Positions 50,434-58,660 are shown, counted from the first letter of the stretch. The stretch is 62,809 nt of DNA from Sphingomonas palustris (GCA_026225215.1 JAMFSI010000015.1:1-62809), one strand, 5' to 3'. Program-made: numbers and translations. Notes: generated by a model not told the origin, from the sequence alone.

Positions 50434-50738
50434 GGTTTCCTTTTACCCATATTATCGAGCGCGATGACGATGAAATCGAACTCTCGGTCATCTACGATGT
50501 CAGCCCGTTCGTGCCGGCACAGCTTTATGGCGACTATCCGCAGCCTGCCGAGGGTGGCGAGATCGAGATCATCAGCGTCAAACTGGGCGGCTTCGAGTTC
50601 GCTTTGAGCGATGCCGAGGAGCGCGCACTTATTCAGGCCTGCGAAGAGCGGGCTTCCGACGACATTGCATGCGAGCAGGCGGATGCCGCTGAATGGCGTG
50701 CCCAGAGCCGGCGTGATGCGCTGATGGGAGGGTTCTGA
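50430..50738 (+). CDS. Hypothetical early protein
   Basis: 102 aa from ATG 50430 (ATGA). IERDDDEIELSVIYDVSPFV and GGEIEIISVKLGGFEFALSD form a beta-rich half, followed by an acidic helix. The pattern recurs in small phage proteins; role unknown. Confidence 0.55.
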   Translation: MRFPFTHIIERDDDEIELSVIYDVSPFVPAQLYGDYPQPAEGGEIEIISVKLGGFEFALSDAEERALIQACEERASDDIACEQADAAEWRAQSRRDALMGGF

Positions 50739-50739
50739 G

Positions 50740-51099
50740 ATGAGCGCTGCAGCTTATTACCAAGAAGCTTTCGAAATCGCGATGGATGCAGCTGGTTGCT
50801 GGCCGCTCGTCATCAAAATGACAGATGAACAGCGCCGTGAAGTCGGTGAATCTATTGCTACCTCAGCGGAAAATGAAAGTCTCGCCATATATCGCCCATG
50901 CTCTGGAGACAGGGTAATAGCCATAGAGCGCGAGTGGCAACAGCGCTTGGAGGAAGAACGCGATCGCACTGGTGCAGTCCGACAAGGTGCTGAAAAGGCA
51001 GTCCGGAGAGCCCTTGGAATACACCACGATGTTCCCCTTTCTATAACTGACGGTGGAGAGGTCTATCGGTCTGATGGACGCATGAGTCGGATAATATGA
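50740..51099 (+). CDS. Hypothetical early protein
   Basis: 119 aa. Contains YQEAFEIAMDAAGCWPLVIK, DEQRREVGESIATSAENESL and a long charged helix. One base after the preceding stop. No domain recognised. Confidence 0.55.
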   Translation: MSAAAYYQEAFEIAMDAAGCWPLVIKMTDEQRREVGESIATSAENESLAIYRPCSGDRVIAIEREWQQRLEEERDRTGAVRQGAEKAVRRALGIHHDVPLSITDGGEVYRSDGRMSRII

Positions 51100-51230
51100 C
51101 CCCCACCTCCCCCGCCGTCGCCCGCGTCATGGAGCGCTACGGCCTTCGCGAGGATCAGGCGATCCGGCGCATCAAAGATCAACAGTGGATCGAGCGGCAT
51201 GCTCGGGAGAAGCGGAGGGCTGAGCGATGA
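51096..51230 (+). CDS. Tiny basic early protein
   Basis: 44 aa from ATG 51096 (ATGA overlap): VMERYGLREDQAIRRIKDQQ then a Lys/Arg-rich end. Basic helix; may bind DNA or RNA. Four-base overlaps on both sides support translation. Confidence 0.5.
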   Translation: MTPTSPAVARVMERYGLREDQAIRRIKDQQWIERHAREKRRAER

Positions 51231-51385
51231 TTACCTTCATCGAAGGCGTTCTTCTTGGCGTCAGCGTCGATGCCGCAGTTCATAACGACATCGATACGGC
51301 AGGACCACTGGCTCTGCTTCTTATCGCCCTTCTGCTGTTCGAGAAGGCGCGGAATAGCCACTTCGATGCTTCGGGCGCGTGCTGA
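51227..51385 (+). CDS. Tiny membrane protein
   Basis: 52 aa from ATG 51227 (ATGA). Contains one hydrophobic helix (GPLALLLIALLLFEKARNSH). Coupled to its neighbours. Unknown function. Confidence 0.5.
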   Translation: MITFIEGVLLGVSVDAAVHNDIDTAGPLALLLIALLLFEKARNSHFDASGAC

Positions 51386-51513
51386 TGCGCGAAGCCCTCC
51401 ACCTGTTCCGCACCCAGTCGCCCCGCCAGATCGCCGAGGGCATCGCGGTCGCGGTTTGCCTGCCGGTTATCGTTTTTGCGCTTGGCCTGCTGGGCTGGGC
51501 TGCCCGCTTCTAA
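51385..51513 (+). CDS. Tiny membrane protein
   Basis: 42 aa from ATG 51385 (TGATG). Basic amphipathic start then a membrane helix (GIAVAVCLPVIVFALGLLGW). Two consecutive one-helix proteins might form a pair. Confidence 0.5.
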   Translation: MREALHLFRTQSPRQIAEGIAVAVCLPVIVFALGLLGWAARF

Positions 51514-51535
51514 CCAAATTTCCAAGGGGAATATC

Positions 51536-52294
51536 ATGCCTAAAAAGAAAGCTGCCGACGTGGCAGAAGCATCGCCTGAAACCGCACCCGTAATCATTCA
51601 TTCGATCAAGGGATTCAACCGCGACCTGACGTGCCGGAGCTTTCAATTCGAAGTTGGCAAGACGTTTGAAGTTTCCGGCCGTGTCGAGGCTTGCGGCAAT
51701 GGCTTCCACGCTTGCCCCACCGAAGGGCATCCATTCTCGGTGTTCGACTATTACGCGCCGGGATCCTCGGTCTTCCATCTTGTCGAGCAAAGCGGTGCAT
51801 CGGATCGCAACGGCGATAAGCTGGCATCCGCGAAGATCACGATCGGTGTTGAGATCACAATCGGCGAGCTGGTGCAGCGCGCGTGGGATTGGGTCTGGTC
51901 GCATGCGGTTAAAAGCGATGAAGCGCATGTGACCATCACCCAGGGCGCGGCGAGCAGCACGGGCATCCGGGGCGCGGCGAGCAGCACGGGCGACTGGGGC
52001 GCGGCGAGCAGCACGGGCGACTGGGGCGCGGCGAGCAGCACGGGCATCCAGGGCGCGGCGAGCAGCACGGGCGACTGGGGCGCGGCGAGCAGCACGGGCG
52101 ACTGGGGCGCGGCGATGGCATCTGGTTACGCCGGGAAAGTCATGGGCGCCGATGGTAATGCCCTCTTCGCCGTCGAGCGAAACGACAGTTACGAGATTCT
52201 GTCTGTAGCCGCCGGCATTGTCGGGCGAGATGGGATCGTTGCGGGGGCGTGGTATCGCTGCGTCGCCGGCAAGCTGGTGGAGGCCCAGCCATGA
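51536..52294 (+). CDS. DUF7666-type protein with GAASSTG repeats
   Basis: 252 aa from ATG 51536 (GGGGA upstream). Residues 25-120 form the conserved head (SIKGFNRDLTCRSFQFEVGK, GRVEACGNGFHACPTEGHPF, SVFDYYAPGSSVFHLVEQSG). Six and a half tandem nonapeptides GAASSTG(D/I)(W/R/Q) and a closing AMASGYAGKVMGADGNALFA cap follow. I know this architecture as DUF7666; the repeats probably form a small beta-solenoid. Function unestablished. Repeat number varies between relatives. Confidence 0.75.
   Translation: MPKKKAADVAEASPETAPVIIHSIKGFNRDLTCRSFQFEVGKTFEVSGRVEACGNGFHACPTEGHPFSVFDYYAPGSSVFHLVEQSGASDRNGDKLASAKITIGVEITIGELVQRAWDWVWSHAVKSDEAHVTITQGAASSTGIRGAASSTGDWGAASSTGDWGAASSTGIQGAASSTGDWGAASSTGDWGAAMASGYAGKVMGADGNALFAVERNDSYEILSVAAGIVGRDGIVAGAWYRCVAGKLVEAQP
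51944..52132 (+). repeat. 27-bp tandem repeat inside the DUF7666-type gene
   Basis: Six in-register 27-bp units (51944-52105), differing mainly at codons 8-9 (GACTGG, ATCCGG, ATCCAG), plus a degenerate seventh unit to 52132. Very high nucleotide identity between units suggests recent expansion by slippage or recombination. A long open frame on the opposite strand here is a by-product of the repeat. Confidence 0.9.
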
Positions 52295-52425
52295 TCGCCA
52301 CCACCACCAGCTCCTCGCGCGAAGGAACGGCGCACCCTCCCTTGGGCCGCCAGCCTTCGATGCACCAATGGAAGCACCGTGATCGTCGGCCTTGGTGGCG
52401 CAGGATTTTGGGGGGGCATGCATGA
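52291..52425 (+). CDS. Tiny basic protein (doubtful)
   Basis: 44 codons from ATG 52291 (ATGA), Arg/His/Trp-rich (KHRDRRPWWRRILGG). Its stop overlaps the next start. The four-base overlaps support it, but the composition is odd for a folded protein. Confidence 0.35.
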   Translation: MIATTTSSSREGTAHPPLGRQPSMHQWKHRDRRPWWRRILGGHA

Positions 52426-52967
52426 TGCATAAGCCCGAGGCGCTCGATAATTTCTGCGCTCGCCTAAAGGCCGCTGGTGCGGAAATCCTGGGGCCGACGA
52501 ACCCTTACGAGATCATGCGCTTTCGCACGAGTAAGGGTGTTGGCATCATCTATACTGGACGCAGGGGAGAGACTTGGAATGCCGAGGCTTTGGCGGCGCG
52601 TGACCATCTGGATGCCAATCGAGGTTCTCTGGCACCCGTGAAAATCAAAGGGCGGCGGCGTAATACCGCAACTGTTTCCGCGCTGATGCTGCGGGATGGC
52701 GATGACTGCTTTTTCTGTGGGGCCCGCCTCGATGGCGATGTGACCGTTGAGCATCTGGTTGCAGTTGCTCATGGCGGACCTAACCACATCAGCAACCTGT
52801 TTCTTTCCCATGCAGACTGCAACCAGCGCGCTGGGCATCTTAGCGCACCTGAGAAGGTCCGCATTGCTCTGTCCAGCAGAGCCACCACCCCCTCGCCCGG
52901 TACGCCAGAGGTATCTCAACACGCCACCCGGAGCGAGGTCGGGGCGGCGGAAAGGTCGGGGCTGTGA
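52422..52967 (+). CDS. HNH endonuclease
   Basis: 181 aa from ATG 52422 (a second ATG follows). The C-terminal HNH domain is clear: GDDCFFCGARLDGDVTVEHL, VAVAHGGPNHISNLFLSHAD, CNQRAG. The N-terminal 90 residues (FCARLKAAGAEILGPTNPYE, IMRFRTSKGVGIIYTGRRGE) are a separate domain often found on early phage proteins. Could be a homing enzyme or a recombination nuclease, given the neighbouring recombinase genes. Confidence 0.8.
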   Translation: MMHKPEALDNFCARLKAAGAEILGPTNPYEIMRFRTSKGVGIIYTGRRGETWNAEALAARDHLDANRGSLAPVKIKGRRRNTATVSALMLRDGDDCFFCGARLDGDVTVEHLVAVAHGGPNHISNLFLSHADCNQRAGHLSAPEKVRIALSSRATTPSPGTPEVSQHATRSEVGAAERSGL

Positions 52968-53896
52968 ACGCGCTCATCACCGCACCCGGCGCCTATCCCG
53001 ATATTCCCGCCGAGGACTATCACGGAAACGCCAACCTTCTGCCCGGCCCATCGCTTTCGTCCTCCGGCGCCAAGCTGCTCTTATCAAAGAGCCCGTTTCA
53101 CTTCTGGCATGCGAGCCCGCTGAACCCGAACCGCGTCGAGCAGGACAAGCCGCATTTCAGCATCGGCCGCGCGGCGCACGATATGATCCTGCTGCACGAT
53201 CGCTGGCCACAGGCTTACCATGTGCTGCCGGAAGGATTCACACGGGCTGCGACGAAGAAATTCGCGCTGGAGATTGCTGAGGCTGATGCAGCCGCCGAAA
53301 GCGGTATGACGGTTCTGACCTTCGACCAGGCTGAGACCGTAAAGGCCGTGGCGGCCGCGCTTAAGGGCAATGAGCTTGCCGTCGCCACGCTGTCCAATGG
53401 CGTATGCGAGGAAACGCTTGCTTGGCAGGACCCTGAAACCGGGGTTTGGCTGCGTGCCCGGCCTGACTTCCGGCCGAACAGCATCCTGACGAAGAGCAAG
53501 GTCATGGTCGTGCCAGACCTTAAGTTCGTGGCCGAGAGCAATGCCAGCCCCGAGGGCTTCGAGCGCGCGATCAATAACTTTGGCTATCACCAGTCGGCTG
53601 CGTTCTACATGGACGGCATCAAGGCGGTCTACCGCCACTATCCGACGCATTGGGTGCACGTGGTGGTCGAGCGCGAGGCTCCACACTGTGTGGCGCTCTA
53701 CGAGCTTCCTGGTGAGGATATTGAGCGCGGCCGCGCTCTGAACCGCCGAGCGATCAACCTGTTCGCCGATTGCCTCTCGAAGGACAAATGGCCCGGCTAT
53801 GCCGATGAGCCAAAGCCAGTTGGCTTGCCGCATTGGGCGCGCAGCCGGCTCGACAATTTCACCCCCGAAGAAATGGCCTTTTCGGCCGCCGCTTGA
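52964..53896 (+). CDS. RecE-like PD-(D/E)XK exonuclease
   Basis: 310 aa from GTG 52964 (GTGA). Signature of the PDDEXK exonuclease group (DUF3799/RecE-like): LSSSGAKLLLSKSPFHFWHA, FSIGRAAHDMILL, WLRARPDFRPNSI (catalytic Asp), MVVPDLKFVAESN (D-x-K), NNFGYHQSAAFYMDGI. Degrades 5' strands to produce 3' tails for the next gene's product. Intact. Confidence 0.85.
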   Translation: MNALITAPGAYPDIPAEDYHGNANLLPGPSLSSSGAKLLLSKSPFHFWHASPLNPNRVEQDKPHFSIGRAAHDMILLHDRWPQAYHVLPEGFTRAATKKFALEIAEADAAAESGMTVLTFDQAETVKAVAAALKGNELAVATLSNGVCEETLAWQDPETGVWLRARPDFRPNSILTKSKVMVVPDLKFVAESNASPEGFERAINNFGYHQSAAFYMDGIKAVYRHYPTHWVHVVVEREAPHCVALYELPGEDIERGRALNRRAINLFADCLSKDKWPGYADEPKPVGLPHWARSRLDNFTPEEMAFSAAA

Positions 53897-53907
53897 AGGA
53901 ATTTACG

Positions 53908-54828
53908 ATGGCGACGCAGCTTGCCCAGACTGAAAACAAGACCCCGGCGAAGGTGCAAGTCGCCACTGGCGGGAAACTTGCCGCTTTCGTGCCGCAGACG
54001 ATGGAAGAGGCATGGCGCCTATCTGGTGCGCTGGCAGCCTCGGGCATGACCCCGAAGGCATATGGCAACGACCAGAACAAGATCATGGTCGGCATCATGG
54101 CTGGCGCCGAGGTCGGCCTCACGCCTTTCGCCGCGCTCCAGTCTATTGCGGTCATCGGCAACAATCCCTCGCTATGGGGTGATGGCGCGCTGGCGCTGGT
54201 GCAGGCATCGGGTCTGCTCGACGATATGGAGGAGACCGACGATGGCAACGCCGCCACATGCCGTCTCAACCGCAAGGGCCGGGAGACGCCGATCATTCGC
54301 CGTTTCAGTATGGAGGACGCCAAGAAGGCCGCCCTATCGGGTAAGACCGGCCCCTGGTCGCAGTACCCTGCAAGGATGCGCCAGATGCGCGCTCGCGCAT
54401 TTGCGCTGCGCGACGGCTTTGCGGATGTTCTCAAGGGACTGCATATCGCCGAGGAGGTGAGGGACTACAACAGCACGCAAGGCGGCGAGGTCATGGAAGC
54501 CCAGCCCCTGACGGCAACCATGCTGATCGAGCAGGCGCGCGGCATATCGGAGATCATCGAACCCGAAACCGGCGAGATCATTCAGTCCGAACCCGAAGGC
54601 CGCACCGACGAGCAGCATGGCGATCAATTCGACGGCAATGTCTGGGATAACGCCGTCGCCGAGATTCGCGACCTGATCGTCTGCGCGGTAGATAGGCCGA
54701 CGTTCGACGAGGCCAACGCAGCGTTTATCCGCCATGCCGGCGCGCTGCCCGAGGATATTCAGCGCGAGCTTAACGGCCTGCTGACCGCCAAGCGCAAGGA
54801 CCTGCAGAAGGCCGAAACCCCCACATGA
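53908..54828 (+). CDS. RecT-like single-strand annealing protein
   Basis: 306 aa from ATG 53908 (AAGGA upstream). The core MEEAWRLSGALAASGMTPKA, NKIMVGIMAGAEVGLTPFAA, LQSIAVIGNNPSLWGDGALA and MRQMRARAFALRDGFADVLK is a common phage recombinase type annotated as RecT-like. The C-terminal 100 residues are acidic. Follows the RecE-like exonuclease by 11 bases, as in recET pairs. Confidence 0.75.
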   Translation: MATQLAQTENKTPAKVQVATGGKLAAFVPQTMEEAWRLSGALAASGMTPKAYGNDQNKIMVGIMAGAEVGLTPFAALQSIAVIGNNPSLWGDGALALVQASGLLDDMEETDDGNAATCRLNRKGRETPIIRRFSMEDAKKAALSGKTGPWSQYPARMRQMRARAFALRDGFADVLKGLHIAEEVRDYNSTQGGEVMEAQPLTATMLIEQARGISEIIEPETGEIIQSEPEGRTDEQHGDQFDGNVWDNAVAEIRDLIVCAVDRPTFDEANAAFIRHAGALPEDIQRELNGLLTAKRKDLQKAETPT

Positions 54829-55022
54829 CCCACCGCAGCCCCATCAAGCCGCTGCCCCCACTGGAAGCCTCGCCCGAGGTGCTGGACGAGGCCCGAGCAA
54901 CCTGTGCCGAACGGGCGCGGGCTCGGGGCGACGGGAATCTGGCCGATGAGTTTGCGGTGGGGTCGCAGGATTTAGGCTGGGCTGTGCGGCATGAGGTTTT
55001 GAAGCTTTTGAGGGAGAATTGA
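54825..55022 (+). CDS. Hypothetical small protein
   Basis: 65 aa, ATGA coupled: EVLDEARATCAERARARGDG, WAVRHEVLKLLREN. Helical. Unknown. Confidence 0.5.
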   Translation: MTHRSPIKPLPPLEASPEVLDEARATCAERARARGDGNLADEFAVGSQDLGWAVRHEVLKLLREN

Positions 55023-55023
55023 G

Positions 55024-55425
55024 ATGACGAAAGAAGAAGCTGCCGCCGCACTGAACGGTTGCGAATATGGCAGCGAGGGATCGCCCGAACTGTTCGCGCA
55101 GATGCGCCGGGACGGGCTTATCTGCCTATTCGGCTACAGTGATGATGGCGTTGAGATGCGCGGCTTATACGATGATGAGTTCGGCACCGACGACCTGCTG
55201 TTTATGGATGGCAAGCACCTCAAGAACGAGTGTGAGCACGATGCCTGCCCGTATTTCGAGGCGCTGGCGGAGAAGGCTGCCAAGGTTGAGGTGCACGATG
55301 GCGGCGAAGCATTCGGCATGTTCGAGTTCCGCACCACCATTCCACATGCCGTGTTCAAGGTCATGGAGGATGGCGAGCTTTACAGCTCCGGCATCGTGTT
55401 CTCCCTCGATGAATTGGCCGCCTAA
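55024..55425 (+). CDS. Hypothetical early protein
   Basis: 133 aa. Alpha/beta with LNGCEYGSEGSPELFAQMRR, DGLICLFGYSDDGVEMRGLY and TTIPHAVFKVMEDGELYSSG. A similar layout occurs in small phage proteins of unknown role. GGAG-type site directly upstream. Confidence 0.55.
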   Translation: MTKEEAAAALNGCEYGSEGSPELFAQMRRDGLICLFGYSDDGVEMRGLYDDEFGTDDLLFMDGKHLKNECEHDACPYFEALAEKAAKVEVHDGGEAFGMFEFRTTIPHAVFKVMEDGELYSSGIVFSLDELAA

Positions 55426-55452
55426 TGCGCCACCAGGTTAAGGAGAATTGAG

Positions 55453-55698
55453 ATGAACGGCCCGTTTTGGATTACCAAATATGCGCTGTCCGATGGCATC
55501 CAGAAGCAGGGTTCTGGCAACGTCAATGAATACGACGGCAAAAAGTGGGTTTCATATGGGAGTTATTCGATACTCAAGATCGGACGCGATGCATTTTCCA
55601 ACGAGGCCGATGCCAAAGCAGATGCAGAGGTCCGCCGGCAGAAGAAGATCGCAAGCCTGAAAAAGCAGATCGCCAAGCTTGAAAAGCTGACGTTCTAA
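55453..55698 (+). CDS. Hypothetical early protein
   Basis: 81 aa. Beta-rich start (FWITKYALSDGIQKQGSGNV) and a basic C-terminal helix (QKKIASLKKQIAKLEKL, possible leucine-zipper-like). Unknown family. Confidence 0.5.
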   Translation: MNGPFWITKYALSDGIQKQGSGNVNEYDGKKWVSYGSYSILKIGRDAFSNEADAKADAEVRRQKKIASLKKQIAKLEKLTF

Positions 55699-55919
55699 TG
55701 CGCGTCCACGGCATCGCCATAACGCCGGAACAAATCGCTGTGGGTAAGGCGGCGATGGTGGGGGAGTTTACGTTTGCGGACGTGCGCAACGCGATATGGG
55801 AAAAACGCATATTCCGTTATGAAGCCCATGCCATCGCCAACCGCCTCATCCAGCAAGAACGCAAGGCCCGACGCATTGAGTTTGCGCAAGGGAAGTGGAG
55901 GAGGGTGGACCATGGGTAA
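55698..55919 (+). CDS. Hypothetical early protein
   Basis: 73 aa, start overlaps the previous stop (TAATG). ITPEQIAVGKAAMVGEFTFA, DVRNAIWEKR: may be a small winged-helix type. The ITPEQ...F...D beginning is common among phage ORFs. Unknown function. Confidence 0.5.
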   Translation: MRVHGIAITPEQIAVGKAAMVGEFTFADVRNAIWEKRIFRYEAHAIANRLIQQERKARRIEFAQGKWRRVDHG

Positions 55920-56112
55920 GCGAGAGACCTTCTCCACGAAAGCGCCCGAATGCCCATATTGCGGCCATGTTCACCGGCATGATGACGGGGCTTTCTATGA
56001 TGAAAGCCAGACGGAATACGAGTGCGAGGCCTGCGCAAAGACCTTCGACATGCGTGTCTACACAAGCACGTCCTGGGCCTGCACAGCACGAGAGGACCAA
56101 AGTCATGACTGA
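55912..56112 (+). CDS. Small zinc-ribbon protein
   Basis: 66 aa from ATG 55912. Two CxxC knuckles (CPYCGHVHRHDDG and CEACAKTFD) form a zinc ribbon, with an extra Cys at the end. Probably a nucleic-acid or protein-binding module. Confidence 0.6.
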   Translation: MGKRETFSTKAPECPYCGHVHRHDDGAFYDESQTEYECEACAKTFDMRVYTSTSWACTAREDQSHD

Positions 56113-56869
56113 TCAAGACCACCCCGCCGGTCTGGTGGAGGCGCTTAAAGAGGTGAATGGCGGTCTCTCGTCAGAAGACGCAAGGGTCTTAATTGACGCC
56201 GTCCGCGCCTATTACGCGAGCGAGGGGGTCACCGACATGGATCGGGCCGCAGTAGATGCGATGGACGAAGCCCTTGGCTTCCTTACTGAGGTTGAGCGCC
56301 CGATATTGGGCCAAGCCTTCGCCGCCCACCGCTGCGCCGCTGCTCTGCCGGAAGCGGTGAGGGAGGCGTGGATGCCTATCAAGACTGCGCCGAAGGATGG
56401 GACGGTTTTCCTCGCATATGTCGCCCCACATGTTGAAGCGGTAGTTATCGCGACCAACGGGGAGTGCTGCATCATCAACACGTATGATAGGATCGTCGTG
56501 CGCCCTACCCATTGGCAACCGCTTCCTGCCGCCCCCGAAAACCCAATGAATGCTCTCCAGCGCATGGGGCAGGAGTTTGATGCAGCACCTGGCGCCACAC
56601 CCCAGCCCGATCCGCGCGATGCCGTGATAGCCGAGTTGCGGGTGGCAAACGCACGCCTGCGGGATGGATATGCTGACGCACATGCCGGCATGCAATATAC
56701 GCTGCAAGAGCATGGCAAGCTATCTGGCGTCGGCTTCTACCGTGTGTTCGATCACTATCACGAATGGGTCATCATGCCCGAGCGCGAGGGCCTAGCAGCA
56801 GGAAGCCATAAGTTAGCCAAGCTCGACGCAACCCCTGCGGCTGCGGAGAAGGGGGTGGAGCGTGGATAG
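56105..56869 (+). CDS. Modular early protein with a DUF551-like segment
   Basis: 254 aa from ATG 56105. Residues 95-145 (AWMPIKTAPKDGTVFLAYVA to THWQPLPAAP) are a DUF551-like module, related to the first module of the gene at 105. The C-terminal part (VIAELRVANARLRDGYADAH) is helical. Looks assembled from small domains, as is common in phage accessory genes. Confidence 0.6.
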   Translation: MTDQDHPAGLVEALKEVNGGLSSEDARVLIDAVRAYYASEGVTDMDRAAVDAMDEALGFLTEVERPILGQAFAAHRCAAALPEAVREAWMPIKTAPKDGTVFLAYVAPHVEAVVIATNGECCIINTYDRIVVRPTHWQPLPAAPENPMNALQRMGQEFDAAPGATPQPDPRDAVIAELRVANARLRDGYADAHAGMQYTLQEHGKLSGVGFYRVFDHYHEWVIMPEREGLAAGSHKLAKLDATPAAAEKGVERG

Positions 56870-57002
56870 TATTCCCACCGTACCCGCGCACCGTCTCCAC
56901 CGCCCGGAGATCACCGAGGCTGGCGCGTTCGAGTTGAGCGAGCGGGTGGTGGGCTGGGCTTCGGTTGGGGATTTAGCGCCGATTAAGGGGAGGGTGGGGT
57001 GA
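56862..57002 (+). CDS. Tiny protein (GTG start)
   Basis: 46 aa from GTG 56862 after a G-rich site; ends with GTGA overlap with the excisionase gene. Sequence VDSIPTVPAHRLHRPEITEA. No family; supported only by the overlaps. Confidence 0.35.
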   Translation: MDSIPTVPAHRLHRPEITEAGAFELSERVVGWASVGDLAPIKGRVG

Positions 57003-57235
57003 GCGCACGTCTCGTCTCGAAAGAGGGCATCTGCGCCTATCTCGGCGACATCAGCCCATCGACCTACGATAGCTGGCACGCCAAGGGCATCGTGCCGGGA
57101 CCCTTGCGCGGGACGAGCCGCTATGACATCCGGGCCCATGATGCTGCCCTGGATAAGGCGAGCGGGCTTGACTCGCGCGTCGAGGGCAAGAAGATGTCGC
57201 CGCTGGAGGAATGGGTCCAGAGTCATGCGGCTTAA
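56999..57235 (+). CDS. xis: Excisionase-like HTH protein
   Basis: 78 aa from GTG 56999. Contains the winged-helix pattern of excisionases and AlpA-like proteins (LVSKEGICAYLGDISPSTYD, SWHAKGIVPGPLRGTSRYDI). Overlaps the integrase start by 11 bases, the usual xis-int pairing. Would direct the integrase to excision. Confidence 0.7.
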   Translation: MSARLVSKEGICAYLGDISPSTYDSWHAKGIVPGPLRGTSRYDIRAHDAALDKASGLDSRVEGKKMSPLEEWVQSHAA

Positions 57236-58316
57236 GGTCAAGGGGGTTTACGCCAACCACAAGACCCTTTCAGACGGATCGCTCAAGACCTACTATTTCA
57301 TGCGCGGCTTTGGCGCCCTGAGGCCGGGGCCAGAGGATGAGGGCGAGCCATTCTATCCCGGATCGCACGCCTTCATGCGGGCTATTTCCGTCGCCGTAGA
57401 TGCGCCCAAGAAGGCTCGCCTAGCCGGAACGCTGCAGTCGGTGATCTACGCCTATCAGAAAAGCACTGAGTTCACGAAGCTCGCGGTCAGGACCAAGAGC
57501 GATTACCTTGGCCATATCTCTCGCATTGAAAGCGCCGAACCGATCGCAAAAGCTGGCAAGCTTGCGACATACCCGCTTGATGCGATCAATGACCCGTCGA
57601 TCCGACAGCATCTGCTCAGGTGGCGCGATAGCCTTGCGAAATCCTCGCCGCGCCAAGCCGATGCGACACTGGGCGTCTTGCGCATCATCCTCGAATGGGC
57701 CCGCGATAGGGGCATGATCGCGAACAACAATGCCACTCGGCCGAAGAAGGTCTACAAGGCGGACAGATCAGAGAAGCTGTGGCTCCCGGAACATCTGGAT
57801 GCCTTTCGTGCCGTCGCGCCGCCCGAGATGCGCCTGGCGCTGGAATTAGCTCTATGGACCGGCCAGCGGCAATCGGATCTGCTCAAACTCGAATGGAGCA
57901 TCTACAAGGAGGGGCGCCTGCAATTTCGGCAGGGGAAGCGCAAGCGCAAGGTGGACCTGCGCGCGCCAGAGACACTGCGCGCGATCCTCGATGCAATCCC
58001 GCGTCCGGCGAAAACGATCCTCACGACGGCGAAAGGACAGCCATGGGCTACCGATCCTCGGCCGACCTACTTCATGCATGAATGGCGCAAGGCAACCGTG
58101 GCAGCTGGCCTTGACGGTCTGCACTTCCACGACCTTCGCGGCACCACCTGCACAATGCTGGCGAACGCGCAATGCACGCCATCGGAAATCGCATCTGTCC
58201 TCGGATGGACAGTCAAGACCGTGAACGAGATGCTGGACCGCTATCAGGCGATGACGGCTTTCCAGAGTGATTCGGCCGTCACGAAGCTGGAGGCGATGAC
58301 CGCAAAACCCGCTTGA
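57225..58316 (+). CDS. int: Tyrosine integrase
   Basis: 363 aa from ATG 57225. Catalytic residues in order: R215 (WTGQRQSDLL), K near 239-242, H302-x-x-R305 (FHDLRGTTCTML), W328 (VLGWTVKTV) and Y340 (EMLDRYQAM). The core-binding domain (TEFTKLAVRTKSDYLGHISR) precedes it. Complete. The putative attP with 50 bp of tRNA-Gln lies 230 bases downstream. Confidence 0.92.
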   Translation: MRLKVKGVYANHKTLSDGSLKTYYFMRGFGALRPGPEDEGEPFYPGSHAFMRAISVAVDAPKKARLAGTLQSVIYAYQKSTEFTKLAVRTKSDYLGHISRIESAEPIAKAGKLATYPLDAINDPSIRQHLLRWRDSLAKSSPRQADATLGVLRIILEWARDRGMIANNNATRPKKVYKADRSEKLWLPEHLDAFRAVAPPEMRLALELALWTGQRQSDLLKLEWSIYKEGRLQFRQGKRKRKVDLRAPETLRAILDAIPRPAKTILTTAKGQPWATDPRPTYFMHEWRKATVAAGLDGLHFHDLRGTTCTMLANAQCTPSEIASVLGWTVKTVNEMLDRYQAMTAFQSDSAVTKLEAMTAKPA

Positions 58317-58348
58317 CGAACAAGACGTTATTCCATAGAATTTGTGGA

Positions 58349-58510
58349 ATGGAATGGCGAGATTTTTTGACCAAGGCTGAGGCTAGAACCGTCGCGAAGA
58401 TGGATGAGGCTCGCGCCAAGGTTGCCGAGATGAACGACGATTACCGCCGTATTTATGACCGCTGCCGCAAGCGCTTGAAAGATGCAGATGGCGCAAACGC
58501 TGCGGAATGA
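58349..58510 (+). CDS. Small helical protein after the integrase
   Basis: 53 aa from ATG 58349: MEWRDFLTKAEARTVAKMDE, then a charged helix. Similar short 'EWRDFLT..E' proteins follow integrase genes in related phages. A TTG at 58313 overlapping the int stop is an alternative start. Role unknown. Confidence 0.5.
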   Translation: MEWRDFLTKAEARTVAKMDEARAKVAEMNDDYRRIYDRCRKRLKDADGANAAE

Positions 58511-58546
58511 CCTGCGGAACGGATTGTGGATAAGTGCGCTAAACAC

Positions 58547-58596
58547 TGGCTGGGGCGGCAGGATTCGAACCTGCGGATGCCGGTACCAAAAACCGG
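58547..58596 (-). other. attP core: 3' half of tRNA-Gln (TTG)
   Basis: Read on the minus strand this is the anticodon arm through CCA of a tRNA-Gln: anticodon stem CCGGT/ACCGG with loop TTTTGGT (anticodon TTG), T-arm GCAGG-TTCGAAT-CCTGC, acceptor strand CGCCCCA, discriminator G, CCA. The 5' half of the tRNA is absent, so this is no tRNA gene. It would restore the host tRNA upon integration. Standard for tRNA-targeting integrases, and the integrase is adjacent. Confidence 0.88.
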
Positions 58597-58660
58597 GCTG
58601 AATTCAGCCGGATAGCGCCATTCACTGCGGAACGCGTGAGTTTTGCACAGGATGGAATCA

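Noticed and set aside
51751..52095. Minus-strand frame of Leu/Ala/Pro repeats
   Set aside because: By-product of reading the 27-bp tandem repeat backwards; no start signals.
51944..52132. CRISPR-like array
   Set aside because: Units are contiguous without spacers and encode an in-frame nonapeptide repeat.
58547..58596. A functional phage tRNA gene
   Set aside because: Only the 3' half is present; no D-arm or 5' acceptor strand can be found next to it.
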